Positions 1-11,051 of a DNA stretch of 64,000 bases are shown in pieces. The position numbers were made by a program, and so were the translations under genes. The stretch is from positions 74,275 to 138,274 of the forward strand of contig JAUYBJ010000057.1 of assembly GCA_030693155.1 (NCBI GenBank). The letters run 5' to 3'. The notes under the pieces were generated by a model. The model was not told where the DNA came from. It ran no database searches and saw nothing but the letters and a program-made list of their open reading frames with translations. Source of the DNA: Methylococcales bacterium (lineage in GTDB: Bacteria > Pseudomonadota > Gammaproteobacteria > Methylococcales > Methylomonadaceae). Position 1 is the first letter of the stretch, and the number at the start of each line of letters is the position of its first letter.

Positions 1-234
1 CGTATAAAAATTGATGAAGAGGGATGCAATCCCAATCACGATAAATGCTGCCGAAATCGTGTTTTGTGCCAAATCAGGTATTAGCAAGGCATATACACCA
101 ACAACCAGTGAAATAAAACCAATCCATCCAGGGATCTTTTCGACCATATCATAAGTGGCTAAGTGTTTTTTAGCCCCGTAGCCAATGTTATATCCGCTTT
201 CAGCAATCAGTTTTAATAGGTTGTCTTTAGTCAT
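1..234 (-). CDS. Partial (cut by window edge) SLATT-like membrane protein
   Basis: Hand translation from CAT at 232-234: MTKDNLLKLIAESGYNIGYGAKKHLATYDMVEKIPGWIGFISLVVGVYALLIPDLAQNTISAAFIVIGIASLFINFYT; open to window edge, two hydrophobic helices, resembles SLATT-family N-termini. Not in ORF track because incomplete. Confidence 0.6.
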   Translation of the reverse strand, partial: MTKDNLLKLIAESGYNIGYGAKKHLATYDMVEKIPGWIGFISLVVGVYALLIPDLAQNTISAAFIVIGIASLFINFYT

Positions 235-369
235 CGTTTTACTTTCTCTAGATTTAATTTGTACAAAATTACAAACAGGGCTTCACAAAGCATATCAAAC
301 ATGAGAAAATAAATCTAGTCCAATTTATACAAATATAAATATGATTATTATCAATAACTTAAATATTAA

Positions 370-1506
370 GTGGGCGAAATGAAAGAAATTAAAGATGATT
401 TAGTCCAGTTAATCAGACTGGCATTGGCAGAGCAAACAGACGATGTGAGATTGTTTGTGGCTAGACTTGTTCGAAAATATCGCGATGGCGATCCTGAGCT
501 TGTAGAGCAGATTAATCTCTACCTGAAGTCTAAACCGACCAGGAAAAGCACGGCGTTACGGAAGACCACGATTGCGTCTAAAGAAACAGTATTGCCTAGA
601 GATGATGAATCTCGCTTATCTTTACTTAAGGTATTTAAAGACAAGCCTGACGATGTACATCCGTTACTCTCTACAGAGTTAGAAGACACTTTAGGGCAGT
701 TGATTCAAGAGCGAAAACAAGTTGCGAAATTAGCATCACTGGGGCTTGATCCTACTAGGTCTGCCATTTTCGTAGGTAAGCCTGGGGTTGGGAAGACACT
801 AACTTCAAGATGGCTTGCTGCACAGTTGAATCTACCACTTTATGTACTTGACCTTACTGCAGTAATGAGCAGTCTACTGGGCCGCAGCGGAAGCAATATA
901 AGAGCTGCATTAGACTTTGCTAAAAGTAGTCCTTGTATTTTGCTATTAGATGAAATTGATTCGATTGCCAAGCGCAGAAGTGATGACTCTGACATAGGCG
1001 AGCTTAAAAGACTCGTAACAGTGATACTGCAAGAGCTAGATGAATGGCCAGCTGAAGGGCTACTGTTAGCCGCAACTAATCACCCAGAATTAATTGATCC
1101 AGCATTGTGGCGACGATTTGATCTTAAGGTTGAGTTTGAGCTGCCTGATAGAAAGTCAATCAAGGAAGCTATCCAGCATTTTTCTGGGCAGGATTATGCT
1201 TTGCTTAGCCGCTGGGCAGACGTCCTTGCATTTGCATTTGAAGGTGAATCTTTCAGTGATATTGAACGGGCGATACAAAGGTTTAGGCGTGCATTGGCTC
1301 TTGGAACAGACTCAGATGCCGATATGGTGGAGGATTTCATAAAAACGCGAGCTATAAACTTAGATAGGCAGAAAAAAATCGAGTTTTCAGTATTATTGGC
1401 AAAACAAACACGATTCTCTCAGCATGCTATCTCAGATATCACCGGCGTAAGCAGAGACACGATTCGTAAACATTTGAAAGATGATAAACCTACAGAAGGG
1501 GACTAA
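370..1506 (+). CDS. AAA-family ATPase, IetA-like partner of the downstream subtilase
   Basis: Walker A GKPGVGKT, Walker B CILLLDEIDSIA, sensor/arginine region ATNHPELIDPALWRRFD; followed by an S8 peptidase gene as in ietAS pairs. Confidence 0.8.
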   Translation: MGEMKEIKDDLVQLIRLALAEQTDDVRLFVARLVRKYRDGDPELVEQINLYLKSKPTRKSTALRKTTIASKETVLPRDDESRLSLLKVFKDKPDDVHPLLSTELEDTLGQLIQERKQVAKLASLGLDPTRSAIFVGKPGVGKTLTSRWLAAQLNLPLYVLDLTAVMSSLLGRSGSNIRAALDFAKSSPCILLLDEIDSIAKRRSDDSDIGELKRLVTVILQELDEWPAEGLLLAATNHPELIDPALWRRFDLKVEFELPDRKSIKEAIQHFSGQDYALLSRWADVLAFAFEGESFSDIERAIQRFRRALALGTDSDADMVEDFIKTRAINLDRQKKIEFSVLLAKQTRFSQHAISDITGVSRDTIRKHLKDDKPTEGD

Positions 1507-1510
1507 GCGT

Positions 1511-3727
1511 ATGAGTCAAACAAACTTTTTGATTGGGCGTGGTGAACTATTAACCCATGATATTAAAGCGCCAAAACGAATGCCCGGGAAGGCTCAGGCA
1601 TATACTTTCGATCAGGCTGTTGAGAGACTAGCCCCTCAACTAAAGTCTACAGCCACAGAATTGGATAAATTATCGTCAGATGCTTGTCCTGACGATTTCG
1701 GTGTTGCGCTTCTTACGCTTAATCCAAGTTTTATAGCGAAGTCCTATTTTCCAACTGCGTTATTGCGTTCAGCTGGAGTTGAATCAATAGGAAGTCGCAC
1801 CGTTTCAGTAACACCTGAAAATTGGACAAAAAAATCTGCACCCAAAGAATGCACTACGACAGAGATTTTTATTGCCGCTAAACGTGATGTTTTTAGACAC
1901 TTGAGTGATTGGGTACAAAACATCAATCCAATTTCTCATGAAGCAGAAGATCTAACCCATATTGAAAAATTCTCAAGTTTTGTGCCTGGGGGTCGATTTG
2001 CTACCAAAATCGACGGGGATGAGAAATTCTTTGAAGTTGGCCTCCATTTTTTACCAGAAGAAGGGCGAGTGCCACAGCAACAGGCATTTCTAACTTATGC
2101 TAAACGTAATGGATTAAAAGTGCATGTGGATTTGGGCTTTAGGGTAGGAAGCTTATGGTTTATACCAGTAGAGGGGGATGCGAAACATCTTAAAAAGCTG
2201 TCTGAATTTGTGTTTGTACGGGTTATACGTGCCATGCCTAAACTAAGAGGTATGCGACCTGTTCAACGGTCAGGCGGTCCTGCTTTGGGATGTCAACTGC
2301 CTACTTCACAACCATTATCTGCAGGACCTAAAGTCGCAATACTTGACGGAGGTTTACCTGATAAACATGTCATCTCAACTTGGTTACGTTCATATAGACA
2401 GATGGATCCAGTTGCCGGTGATGATCCTGAAGGCCCAGATCATGGCTTGGCTGTGACTTCAGCGTTTTTATTTGGCCCAATCATACATAATCAGCAAGCT
2501 GCACAACCATATTCTTTTGTAGACCACCTTAGAGTTTTGGATCGTAAAACTGAAGATGAAGATCCTTTAGAACTATACAGAACATTGGGCTTTGTAGAAG
2601 AAGCATTGCTGTCTCGTCAGTATGAGTTTATCAACCTTAGCCTTGGCCCTGATTTACCAATAGAAGACACGGAAATCCATGCTTGGACGTCTGTAATCGA
2701 TGACATACTCAGTGACGGTGATACTTTTATGACTGTTTCGGTAGGGAACAATGGTGAAATGGATCACGCATCTGGGAATGCTAGAGTTCAAGTACCCTCT
2801 GACTGTGTTAATGCTATTGCTGTTGGCGCTGCTGATAATACTGATGGCACATGGGCGCGCGCCTCTTATAGCGCAGTAGGTCCAGGTCGTAGCCCTGGCG
2901 TTGTAAAACCCGATTTAATGGCTTTTGGTGGCGATCCAAATAAATACTTTCATGTACTTACGCCAAGTAGTAAACCAGAAATTACACCAACTCTAGGCAC
3001 CAGCTTTGCCGCACCATATTTGCTTAGGAATGCTGTAGGTGTTAGAGCTATTCTAGGGAGAGAACTTTCCCCATTAGCAATTAAAGCATTACTAGTACAT
3101 AGCGCAGACCCGTTACATCACAATAAAAATGAAGTGGGTTGGGGGAAAATACAAGAAGATTTAATCGACATTATTACTTGTCCATCTGGGGTTGCTAGGG
3201 TCGTATACCAAGGTGAACTTAAGCCTGGTAAATATCTACGCGCAACTTTGCCACTTCCAGAAGGGGGTTTAACTGGCAATATTACGTTAAAGGCAACTTT
3301 TTGTTATGCCTCCCCAACGGATCCACAAGATTCTGCTGCATATACACGTGCTGGGCTAGAGGTAACCTTTCGACCGGATGAAAATAACGTCAAAACTGGC
3401 AAGGCAAACGCTGAAACTAAAGGTTTCTTCGATATGAAAAAATACTCTACAGAAGCCGAGCGCAGATCGGATATGGGTAAATGGGAAACAGTGCTGCATG
3501 GTGAAAAGAATATGCGTGGAACTACCTTAAATGGCCCCGTATTCGATATTCATTACAATGCTAGGGCTGGAGGTGCAGCCAATACGCGTGCCGAGAAGAT
3601 TCGATATGCGCTCATTATCTCAGTCGAAGCACCAAAACATGAGAATTTATATAATGATATCTTACGTGCCTATCAAAATATTTTGGTACCTCTGCAGCCG
3701 CAAGTATCAATTCCGATTAGAATATAG
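1511..3727 (+). CDS. Subtilisin-like (S8) serine peptidase, IetS-like
   Basis: Asp region VAILDGGLP, His region DHGLAVTSAF, Ser region TLGTSFAAPYL; ATG at 1511 just after the IetA-like stop. Confidence 0.8.
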   Translation: MSQTNFLIGRGELLTHDIKAPKRMPGKAQAYTFDQAVERLAPQLKSTATELDKLSSDACPDDFGVALLTLNPSFIAKSYFPTALLRSAGVESIGSRTVSVTPENWTKKSAPKECTTTEIFIAAKRDVFRHLSDWVQNINPISHEAEDLTHIEKFSSFVPGGRFATKIDGDEKFFEVGLHFLPEEGRVPQQQAFLTYAKRNGLKVHVDLGFRVGSLWFIPVEGDAKHLKKLSEFVFVRVIRAMPKLRGMRPVQRSGGPALGCQLPTSQPLSAGPKVAILDGGLPDKHVISTWLRSYRQMDPVAGDDPEGPDHGLAVTSAFLFGPIIHNQQAAQPYSFVDHLRVLDRKTEDEDPLELYRTLGFVEEALLSRQYEFINLSLGPDLPIEDTEIHAWTSVIDDILSDGDTFMTVSVGNNGEMDHASGNARVQVPSDCVNAIAVGAADNTDGTWARASYSAVGPGRSPGVVKPDLMAFGGDPNKYFHVLTPSSKPEITPTLGTSFAAPYLLRNAVGVRAILGRELSPLAIKALLVHSADPLHHNKNEVGWGKIQEDLIDIITCPSGVARVVYQGELKPGKYLRATLPLPEGGLTGNITLKATFCYASPTDPQDSAAYTRAGLEVTFRPDENNVKTGKANAETKGFFDMKKYSTEAERRSDMGKWETVLHGEKNMRGTTLNGPVFDIHYNARAGGAANTRAEKIRYALIISVEAPKHENLYNDILRAYQNILVPLQPQVSIPIRI

Positions 3728-3829
3728 AGGATTATCTAGTGGCAGTTGTGGTATTAAGACGTATTTGCGAAGTCGATAGATAACGTAGAAACATCCTACG
3801 AAACATTCGAGAAATAAAAAATAAAGCGC

Positions 3830-4003
3830 CAGATCGCGTTGATTCGGACAGTCGATCTTCGGATGATAAACCTCGGTCAACACCCCGTAGGCGACGGTGA
3901 ACCAGACGCGGGAGCGTTCGCTCAAGGCGGTGCCGACCACTTGCTTGCGGGCACTGGCCCAAGCGCTGTGGAGGCCGGGCTGGCCGAACGGAAGTTCACT
4001 CAT
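3830..4003 (-). pseudogene. 5' fragment of a GH15 glucoamylase-family gene, truncated
   Basis: MSELPFGQPGLHSAWASARKQVVGTALSERSRVWFTVAYGVLTEVYHPKIDCPNQRDL resembles GH15 N-termini; similarity stops abruptly at about 3830 where composition switches to AT-rich. Confidence 0.7.
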
Positions 4004-4068
4004 CGGGCAGGTCTCCATGGCCAATCATCGAGTTTGGTGGCAAATACCAGCTTGTTTGTCGATCCGTC

Positions 4069-5775
<1,707 letters not shown>

Positions 5776-5795
5776 TTAGGCAACGGCCAATGCCG

Positions 5796-6218
5796 TCAGC
5801 CTCGTTTGGTCGGAAGTTCGCAGCTATCCGACCCGCAACGGCGGTTTGCCGGCGAAATAAAATCCCAGATCGATATTCCGATCATGAAGGCCAGGCCGAC
5901 ATAGAGTAGGCTCTCCGCCCACCTGTTGCCGAGAAACACGAGCGTGGCCAACAGCACGATGGTCGGCCCGACCATGCCGAGCAGGCTGCGGTGCCATTGG
6001 CGGTGACTTAGCCAGCCCAGCGCGTTCGCCAGCAAAGCCAAGACTGCAAACAAGGGTAGCAGCCGGGTGATGAACAGGCCCTCGTACTGGCTCAGAAAGC
6101 CCAGCCCGATGGCCGCGCCAAAACTGGCAAGCGCGGGAAAGCAGGACGCGCAGCCCATCGCGGAAACGACGCTGCCGAGCGCGCCGGTTTTATCGGCTAT
6201 GCGTGTGATCAGTCTCAT
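5796..6218 (-). CDS. merC: Mercury transport protein MerC
   Basis: MGCASCFPALASFGAAIGLGFLSQYEG; four TM segments; position between merP and merA. Confidence 0.93.
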   Translation of the reverse strand: MRLITRIADKTGALGSVVSAMGCASCFPALASFGAAIGLGFLSQYEGLFITRLLPLFAVLALLANALGWLSHRQWHRSLLGMVGPTIVLLATLVFLGNRWAESLLYVGLAFMIGISIWDFISPANRRCGSDSCELPTKRG

Positions 6219-6233
6219 GACCTTGCTCCCGGT

Positions 6234-6524
6234 TCAGTGGCTCACTGCTTGACGCTGGACGCTGGACGGGTACCCGGCGTCTTCGGTGGCACGGGTCAGC
6301 TTCTGCACGCTGGTCTTGGCATCGTCAAAAGTGACGACGGTCTCGCGTTTCTCGAAGCCCACATCGACCTTGCTCACGCCCTCGACCTTGGAGAGCGCTT
6401 TTTTGACGGTGATCGGGCAGGCGGCGCAGGTCATGTCCGGCACCGCCAGCGTGACGGTCTGGGTGGCTGCCCACACCGGGGCAGCGACAGCGGCGAGTAC
6501 GAGGGAGGCAAATAGCTTGTTCAT
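6234..6524 (-). CDS. merP: Periplasmic mercury-binding protein MerP
   Basis: Signal peptide plus VPDMTCAACPITVKKAL; start taken at MNKLFASL. Confidence 0.95.
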   Translation of the reverse strand: MNKLFASLVLAAVAAPVWAATQTVTLAVPDMTCAACPITVKKALSKVEGVSKVDVGFEKRETVVTFDDAKTSVQKLTRATEDAGYPSSVQRQAVSH

Positions 6525-6537
6525 GGGGAACTCCTGG

Positions 6538-6888
6538 TTAATAGAAAAAGGGAACGACATAGGGAAATCCAAGCGCGACTAAAACCAGCACGGCCACGAT
6601 CCAGAAAATCAGCTTGTAGGTGGCGCGTATCTGCGGCATCGCGCAGACCTCGCCAGGCTTGCAGGCAGCTGCCGGCCGGAAAATGCGCCGCCAGGCGAAG
6701 AATAGAGCCACCAGCGCCGCGCCGATGAACAGCGGACGGTATGGTTCCAGCACCGTCAGGTTGCCAATCCAGGCACCGGAAAAGCCCAAGGCGACTAGGA
6801 CCAGCGGCCCGAGGCAGCAGGTCGAGGCGAGGATGGCGGCCAGCCCGCCAGCGAAGAGCGCGCCGCGCCCGGTTTGTGGTTCAGACAT
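6538..6888 (-). CDS. merT: Mercury transporter MerT
   Basis: MSEPQTGRGALFAGGLAAILASTCCLGPLVLVALGFSGAWIGNLTVLEPYRP; internal ATG at 6888 preferred over the longer ORF. Confidence 0.95.
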   Translation of the reverse strand: MSEPQTGRGALFAGGLAAILASTCCLGPLVLVALGFSGAWIGNLTVLEPYRPLFIGAALVALFFAWRRIFRPAAACKPGEVCAMPQIRATYKLIFWIVAVLVLVALGFPYVVPFFY

Positions 6889-6923
6889 GCGCTTGTCCTT
6901 TTGAATTTGAATTGGATAGTGTA

Positions 6924-6954
6924 AGCTTACTTCCGTAGTCATGTACGGAGTCAA
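6924..6954 (-). promoter_or_regulatory. mer operator/promoter with 19-bp spacer
   Basis: On the minus strand: TTGACT-(CCGTACATGACTACGGAAG, 19 bp)-TAAGCT, with dyad CCGTACATGACTACGG, the MerR-type overlong spacer. Confidence 0.9.
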
Positions 6955-6959
6955 GTGAT

Positions 6960-7394
6960 ATGGAAAATAATTTGGAGAACCTGACCATTGGCATTTTTGC
7001 CAAGGCGGCCGGGGTCAATGTGGAGACGATCCGCTTTTATCAGCGCAAGGGCTTGTTGCCAGAGCCGGACAAGCCTTACGGCAGCATTCGCCGCTATGGC
7101 GGCGCAGATGTAGTTCGGGTGAAATTCGTGAAGTCGGCCCAGCGGCTGGGTTTCAGCCTGGACGAGATTGCTGAGCTGTTGCGGCTCGACGATGGCACCC
7201 ATTGCGAGGAAGCCAGCAGCCTGGCCGAGCACAAGCTCAAGGACGTGCGCGAAAAAATGGCCAACTTGGCGCGCATGGAAACCGTGCTGTCTGAACTGGT
7301 GTGCGCCTGCCACGCGCGGCAAGGGAATGTTTCCTGCCCGCTAATAACGTCGCTACAGGGCGAAGCAAGTCTGGCATGGTCGGCTACGCCTTAG
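6960..7394 (+). CDS. merR: Hg(II)-responsive regulator MerR
   Basis: [26 protein letters not shown] and conserved Cys ([21 protein letters not shown]); divergent from merT. Confidence 0.97.
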   Translation: MENNLENLTIGIFAKAAGVNVETIRFYQRKGLLPEPDKPYGSIRRYGGADVVRVKFVKSAQRLGFSLDEIAELLRLDDGTHCEEASSLAEHKLKDVREKMANLARMETVLSELVCACHARQGNVSCPLITSLQGEASLAWSATP

Positions 7395-7427
7395 CGTGCT
7401 TTAATTTCCGTTTTCTGAGGCGATCCC
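7390..7427. repeat. 38-bp Tn3-family (Tn21-like) terminal inverted repeat, single end
   Basis: Reverse complement reads GGGATCGCCTCAGAAAACGGAAATTAAAGCACGCTAAG, ending ACGCTAAG as in Tn21-group ends; abuts merR and its outer edge is at the GC shift. Confidence 0.85.
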
Positions 7428-7445
7428 AATTAATGAGGGTTAGAA

Positions 7446-8636
7446 TTACCAACTCAATTTGTGACGCTCTTCAGTATCTTGATGACGCTTATCATCTTCA
7501 GAATGTAGGTAATTATTGGTTGTAGAAATCGACTCGTGACCCAAGTTATCTCTGACATGTCTTATATCCATATCGCTTGAAGTCATGTTTGATCCAGCTG
7601 TATGTCGCATCCAATGCGCTGATGCAGCTTCCAATCTTGTCGCTAGAATTAAAGAGTCTGCACCTCTTTCCCGCAGACGCTTAGCGGTGATGTTAAAAAT
7701 CTGTTTAAGTATTAAATGGACTGCACTTCTGGTCATTGCCCTTAGCTTGCCTCCGATAGGTAAAAATAGGGGAGTGGATTCGCCTTCAATAGGCGTCAAA
7801 TGCAGACCCATCTCACGACGGTAACGACTCAACTCAAGCATCAACTCATTCGTAGCCGGAACAATGCGGGTTTTATCACCCTTACCTGTAATTTCCAGCC
7901 ACCACCTTGATTCACTGCTTTTATCTTTACGATTGAAGAATCCGCCCATTGTATTTTGCGTGACCTCCGATACACGGAGTCCTGTGATATACAGTAACGA
8001 AAATAACCAGCGTACGCGCTGGTAATGCTCGCGCTCACGATTAGTTTCTCGTGGCATGCTTTCAATCGTGAGTTTTACTTCTTTCCATAGATCCTCATCT
8101 AGAAAACGCGTAACTCTAGGCTTTGCTTTACGCTGACGGTTCCTGGATAAAGACAACGGGTTACCAGCAAGGTATCCAGCATTCACTAACCAAGAAAACA
8201 TGCCATTGAGTATTACTATGGCTTGTCGTTGACTGGTGGGGGAGAGGGGACCTGCAAACGGGCGCCATTTAGGGTCGTCTCTGGCCACTTTACGTTTAGC
8301 CATAATCCAACGTTCTACTGGTAATGGATTTGTCAGAAAGTGCTGGTATACCAAGAAGTCCTCATGGCTTAATGATGATAACGGTTTGCCTAGTTCTATT
8401 ACTGACCACAACAGCAGTCTTTCGGCTTCTTTGCGATAGCTGTCGAATGTGGTCTTAGTATCAAGATAGCGAGCTAGCCACACCTTAATAGCATCGGTAT
8501 CAGTATTGGCAGTAATCTGGGGGCGGTTACCGATAGCACGGTTAGCGCCACTGCTGCCATCCAGCTCAGGCGAGAGTTTAACCAAATCTATAGTTGCAAT
8601 TGCAGGGATAACAGTTAATTTAGTCTGCAAAGCCAT
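7446..8636 (-). CDS. Tyrosine recombinase / site-specific integrase
   Basis: LLYITGLRVSEV, HWMRHTAGSNM, LGHESISTTNNYLH. Confidence 0.92.
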   Translation of the reverse strand: MALQTKLTVIPAIATIDLVKLSPELDGSSGANRAIGNRPQITANTDTDAIKVWLARYLDTKTTFDSYRKEAERLLLWSVIELGKPLSSLSHEDFLVYQHFLTNPLPVERWIMAKRKVARDDPKWRPFAGPLSPTSQRQAIVILNGMFSWLVNAGYLAGNPLSLSRNRQRKAKPRVTRFLDEDLWKEVKLTIESMPRETNREREHYQRVRWLFSLLYITGLRVSEVTQNTMGGFFNRKDKSSESRWWLEITGKGDKTRIVPATNELMLELSRYRREMGLHLTPIEGESTPLFLPIGGKLRAMTRSAVHLILKQIFNITAKRLRERGADSLILATRLEAASAHWMRHTAGSNMTSSDMDIRHVRDNLGHESISTTNNYLHSEDDKRHQDTEERHKLSW

Positions 8637-8674
8637 TTTTCAGGTCTCAATACTTTTAAAATTGTAAGTTTAGA

Positions 8675-8710
8675 TATTATTTGACATTAGAGTAATAATG
8701 TCAAATAATA
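8675..8710. promoter_or_regulatory. Perfect 15-bp inverted repeat, candidate operator upstream of the KfrA-like gene
   Basis: TATTATTTGACATTA-GAGTAA-TAATGTCAAATAATA in the int/kfrA divergent intergenic region. Confidence 0.75.
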
Positions 8711-8777
8711 GTCACAAATAATTGTATTTACAACATAATACGTAATATTATTTATTAATAATATTGAGGTAAAAATC

Positions 8778-9734
8778 ATGAATGCCATCATTGTTAACGA
8801 ACAGCAGCTTCTAATTGAAATTGAAAAGCTGAGAAGTGAATTTACTGAGACGCAGGATTTGTACCGTGAAGTATGTGTGCTGTTATTTTTTCGATATGGC
8901 ATTACGCCAACGGCCAATAAGCTATATCAATATGTACGCAGAGGGAGCATGTCTGCACCAGCGGATGCGTTAAATAAGTTTTGGTCTGAGTTGCGTGAAA
9001 AAAGCCGCGTGCGCATTGATCGCTCGGATATACCTGAAAGTATTGGTCTAGCAACCGGAGACTTTGTTGCAACATTATGGAACGAAGCTCAAAAAGCAGC
9101 ACAATTAGGATTCACGGATCTAGTTGAGAATGCAACAGCTGAAATTCTAAAATCTAAACTAGATGCGGAACTTGCCAGGCAAGATGCTACAAAATTAAAG
9201 GTTCAACTTGATGAATGTAATCTTGATCTAAAAAGTACTCAAAAACGTCTCTCTGAGACTGATAATTTATTGCTTGTTAATACCAACACATTAGCCATGC
9301 AAGAAAAAGCTCTTAAATCACTTAGAATTGAATGCGATAACTTATCAACGGCATTAAGTGATGAAAAAGCCACATTTAGTAGAGATTTAAATTTAATAAA
9401 TGCTTCTTTGCAAAAAGCCGAAGATAGATTTAGAAGTTTAGAGAATAAGTCATTACTAGAGGTTGACCAGGCAAGACAACTAATTAAACGCTTAGAAAAA
9501 GAAATCATCTCATTAAGAAAAATAACTAAAGATGATCAATCATCGCACACCAAAGATCAAATTAAAAATCAGAATATTATTGCGGCACTTAATGAGAGAG
9601 TAGGAACGCTAAATGGGAAGTTAATTGAAATTTCAAAGCAGCTATCCAAAACCTCAAGAAAATTAGCCCAAGCAGAAAAGAAAATTAATCTAAAAAAAAC
9701 AAGTGATATTAAACGCGATTTAGAACTAAATTAA
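8778..9734 (+). CDS. KfrA-like DNA-binding coiled-coil protein
   Basis: N-terminal KfrA_N-like region (FRYGITPTANKLYQYVRRGSMSAPADALNKFW) followed by long alpha-helical coiled coil. Confidence 0.8.
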   Translation: MNAIIVNEQQLLIEIEKLRSEFTETQDLYREVCVLLFFRYGITPTANKLYQYVRRGSMSAPADALNKFWSELREKSRVRIDRSDIPESIGLATGDFVATLWNEAQKAAQLGFTDLVENATAEILKSKLDAELARQDATKLKVQLDECNLDLKSTQKRLSETDNLLLVNTNTLAMQEKALKSLRIECDNLSTALSDEKATFSRDLNLINASLQKAEDRFRSLENKSLLEVDQARQLIKRLEKEIISLRKITKDDQSSHTKDQIKNQNIIAALNERVGTLNGKLIEISKQLSKTSRKLAQAEKKINLKKTSDIKRDLELN

Positions 9735-9763
9735 TACAAGTGATTATTAGTTATTTGTGCGAA

Positions 9764-9854
9764 TGAAAGAGTTTATCCCTATAAAAAATCGAATGTGAAA
9801 GAGTTTATCTTATTCAATGAAAGGGTTTATCTATATATTTGTAAAGAGTTTATC
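9764..9854 (+). repeat. Iteron-like array of four copies (TGAAAGAGTTTATC)
   Basis: Copies at 9764-9777, 9796-9809, 9818-9831 (TGAAAGGGTTTATC), 9841-9854 (GTAAAGAGTTTATC); spacings 32, 22, 23 bp. Confidence 0.8.
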
Positions 9855-9954
9855 TTTAACGCGCGCTTTTTGAGTAATTACGCAACACCATAAAATATGC
9901 CATTGATTCGTATAACAATGATTATGTTAAATAACCCATTGATTATTAAGCATA

Positions 9955-10356
9955 TTATTCTTTGAATCTTCTTGATTTTAATATTAAATCAATAGATTTA
10001 ATAGCAATAGTTTCTTGTATTTCAAATTCATTTTTTTCAAATGTTAAATACACAGATAAAGAACTGGTTAAAACAGAACTCGCACCGAATATAAATGTAA
10101 ATAAATCAGACATGCCATATAAAAATGCACATAAAGCAAATAATAAAACCAAAACTGTAAATAGAACATATATTGGTAAAAATGATCTTATTTTTTCTTT
10201 AAATTCATTTTTTAAATTTTCATTTCTGAATATTTTTTCATGTAATAGTTCATCATTTGTACAATTTATTAGTAATTTATAATCGTTATTAGAAGCATCA
10301 TTTATATTAAAATCACCCTCAATGTGCAATCGACCTTTATTGTTAAAATCTCTCAA
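9955..10356 (-). CDS. Small two-TM membrane protein, unknown function
   Basis: Hydrophobic segments FLPIYVLFTVLVLLFALCAFLYG and FTFIFGASSVLTSSLSVYLTF. Confidence 0.55.
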   Translation of the reverse strand: MRDFNNKGRLHIEGDFNINDASNNDYKLLINCTNDELLHEKIFRNENLKNEFKEKIRSFLPIYVLFTVLVLLFALCAFLYGMSDLFTFIFGASSVLTSSLSVYLTFEKNEFEIQETIAIKSIDLILKSRRFKE

Positions 10357-10373
10357 TTAAAATCTTCCAGTAA

Positions 10374-10802
10374 TTACGAATAATTATAACCAACACGTTC
10401 AAAATATTGGTTGGCCAACATTCTTTCATCTGATCCATTGCTTGATAATTTATCCGCCCTTGGGTTATCAATTGTGTTGTGGATCTCACACAAATCTGCA
10501 ATAAAACCATGTAAAACAGTTTCAGGGCTTACCTTATTATCAAAACAGAGATCAGTAAATTCTTCTGGCAGACCTAAACGAACCTGGTCATCAAATTCCC
10601 TTGAATCATTAGGCTCGCTTTCATAAATGTAAATCTGATCTGCATTTGCAGGATTACTTGAATCAACAGTTAAGTCTTTTGAAGAATAAGATATTTTAAT
10701 GTCTGTAATTACTGCTTCGGTGCCATTGGAACTTAACTCGATAGCAACTTCTGCATCGTCTGGGAACTTGTTGATCAATTCTTTTAGTTGTTTAACATTC
10801 AT
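10374..10802 (-). CDS. Hypothetical protein
   Basis: Start overlaps the end of the upstream ORF (10792-11049); same strand operon. Confidence 0.55.
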   Translation of the reverse strand: MNVKQLKELINKFPDDAEVAIELSSNGTEAVITDIKISYSSKDLTVDSSNPANADQIYIYESEPNDSREFDDQVRLGLPEEFTDLCFDNKVSPETVLHGFIADLCEIHNTIDNPRADKLSSNGSDERMLANQYFERVGYNYS

Positions 10803-11049
10803 TGCCTGGCACTCCTACTAATTTGAAAGATTTAGAATCAACCCAGTCAAGTTGAATCTTGCGGCCATCTTTAGCCGTAAATTGCATGTTCACATTAAAT
10901 TTTCCATCAACAGAAGTAGATCCAAATATTTTAGACATTTCTAGAGTTTCTCCTGCTTTGAATGGTATATCTCCATTGGTATACATGTCTTTTAGTAATT
11001 CGACTTTGGGAGCAAACTTTAACCAGCGTAAGAAAAGTTCTTGATCCAT
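10792..11049 (-). CDS. Hypothetical protein, 85 aa
   Basis: Directly follows the AbrB/MazE-like gene; overlaps the next ORF. Confidence 0.55.
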   Translation of the reverse strand: MDQELFLRWLKFAPKVELLKDMYTNGDIPFKAGETLEMSKIFGSTSVDGKFNVNMQFTAKDGRKIQLDWVDSKSFKLVGVPGNEC

Positions 11050-11051
11050 TG

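Noticed and set aside
6951-7322. Minus-strand ORF opposite merR
   Set aside because: merR is unambiguous on the plus strand; the antisense ORF is a shadow.
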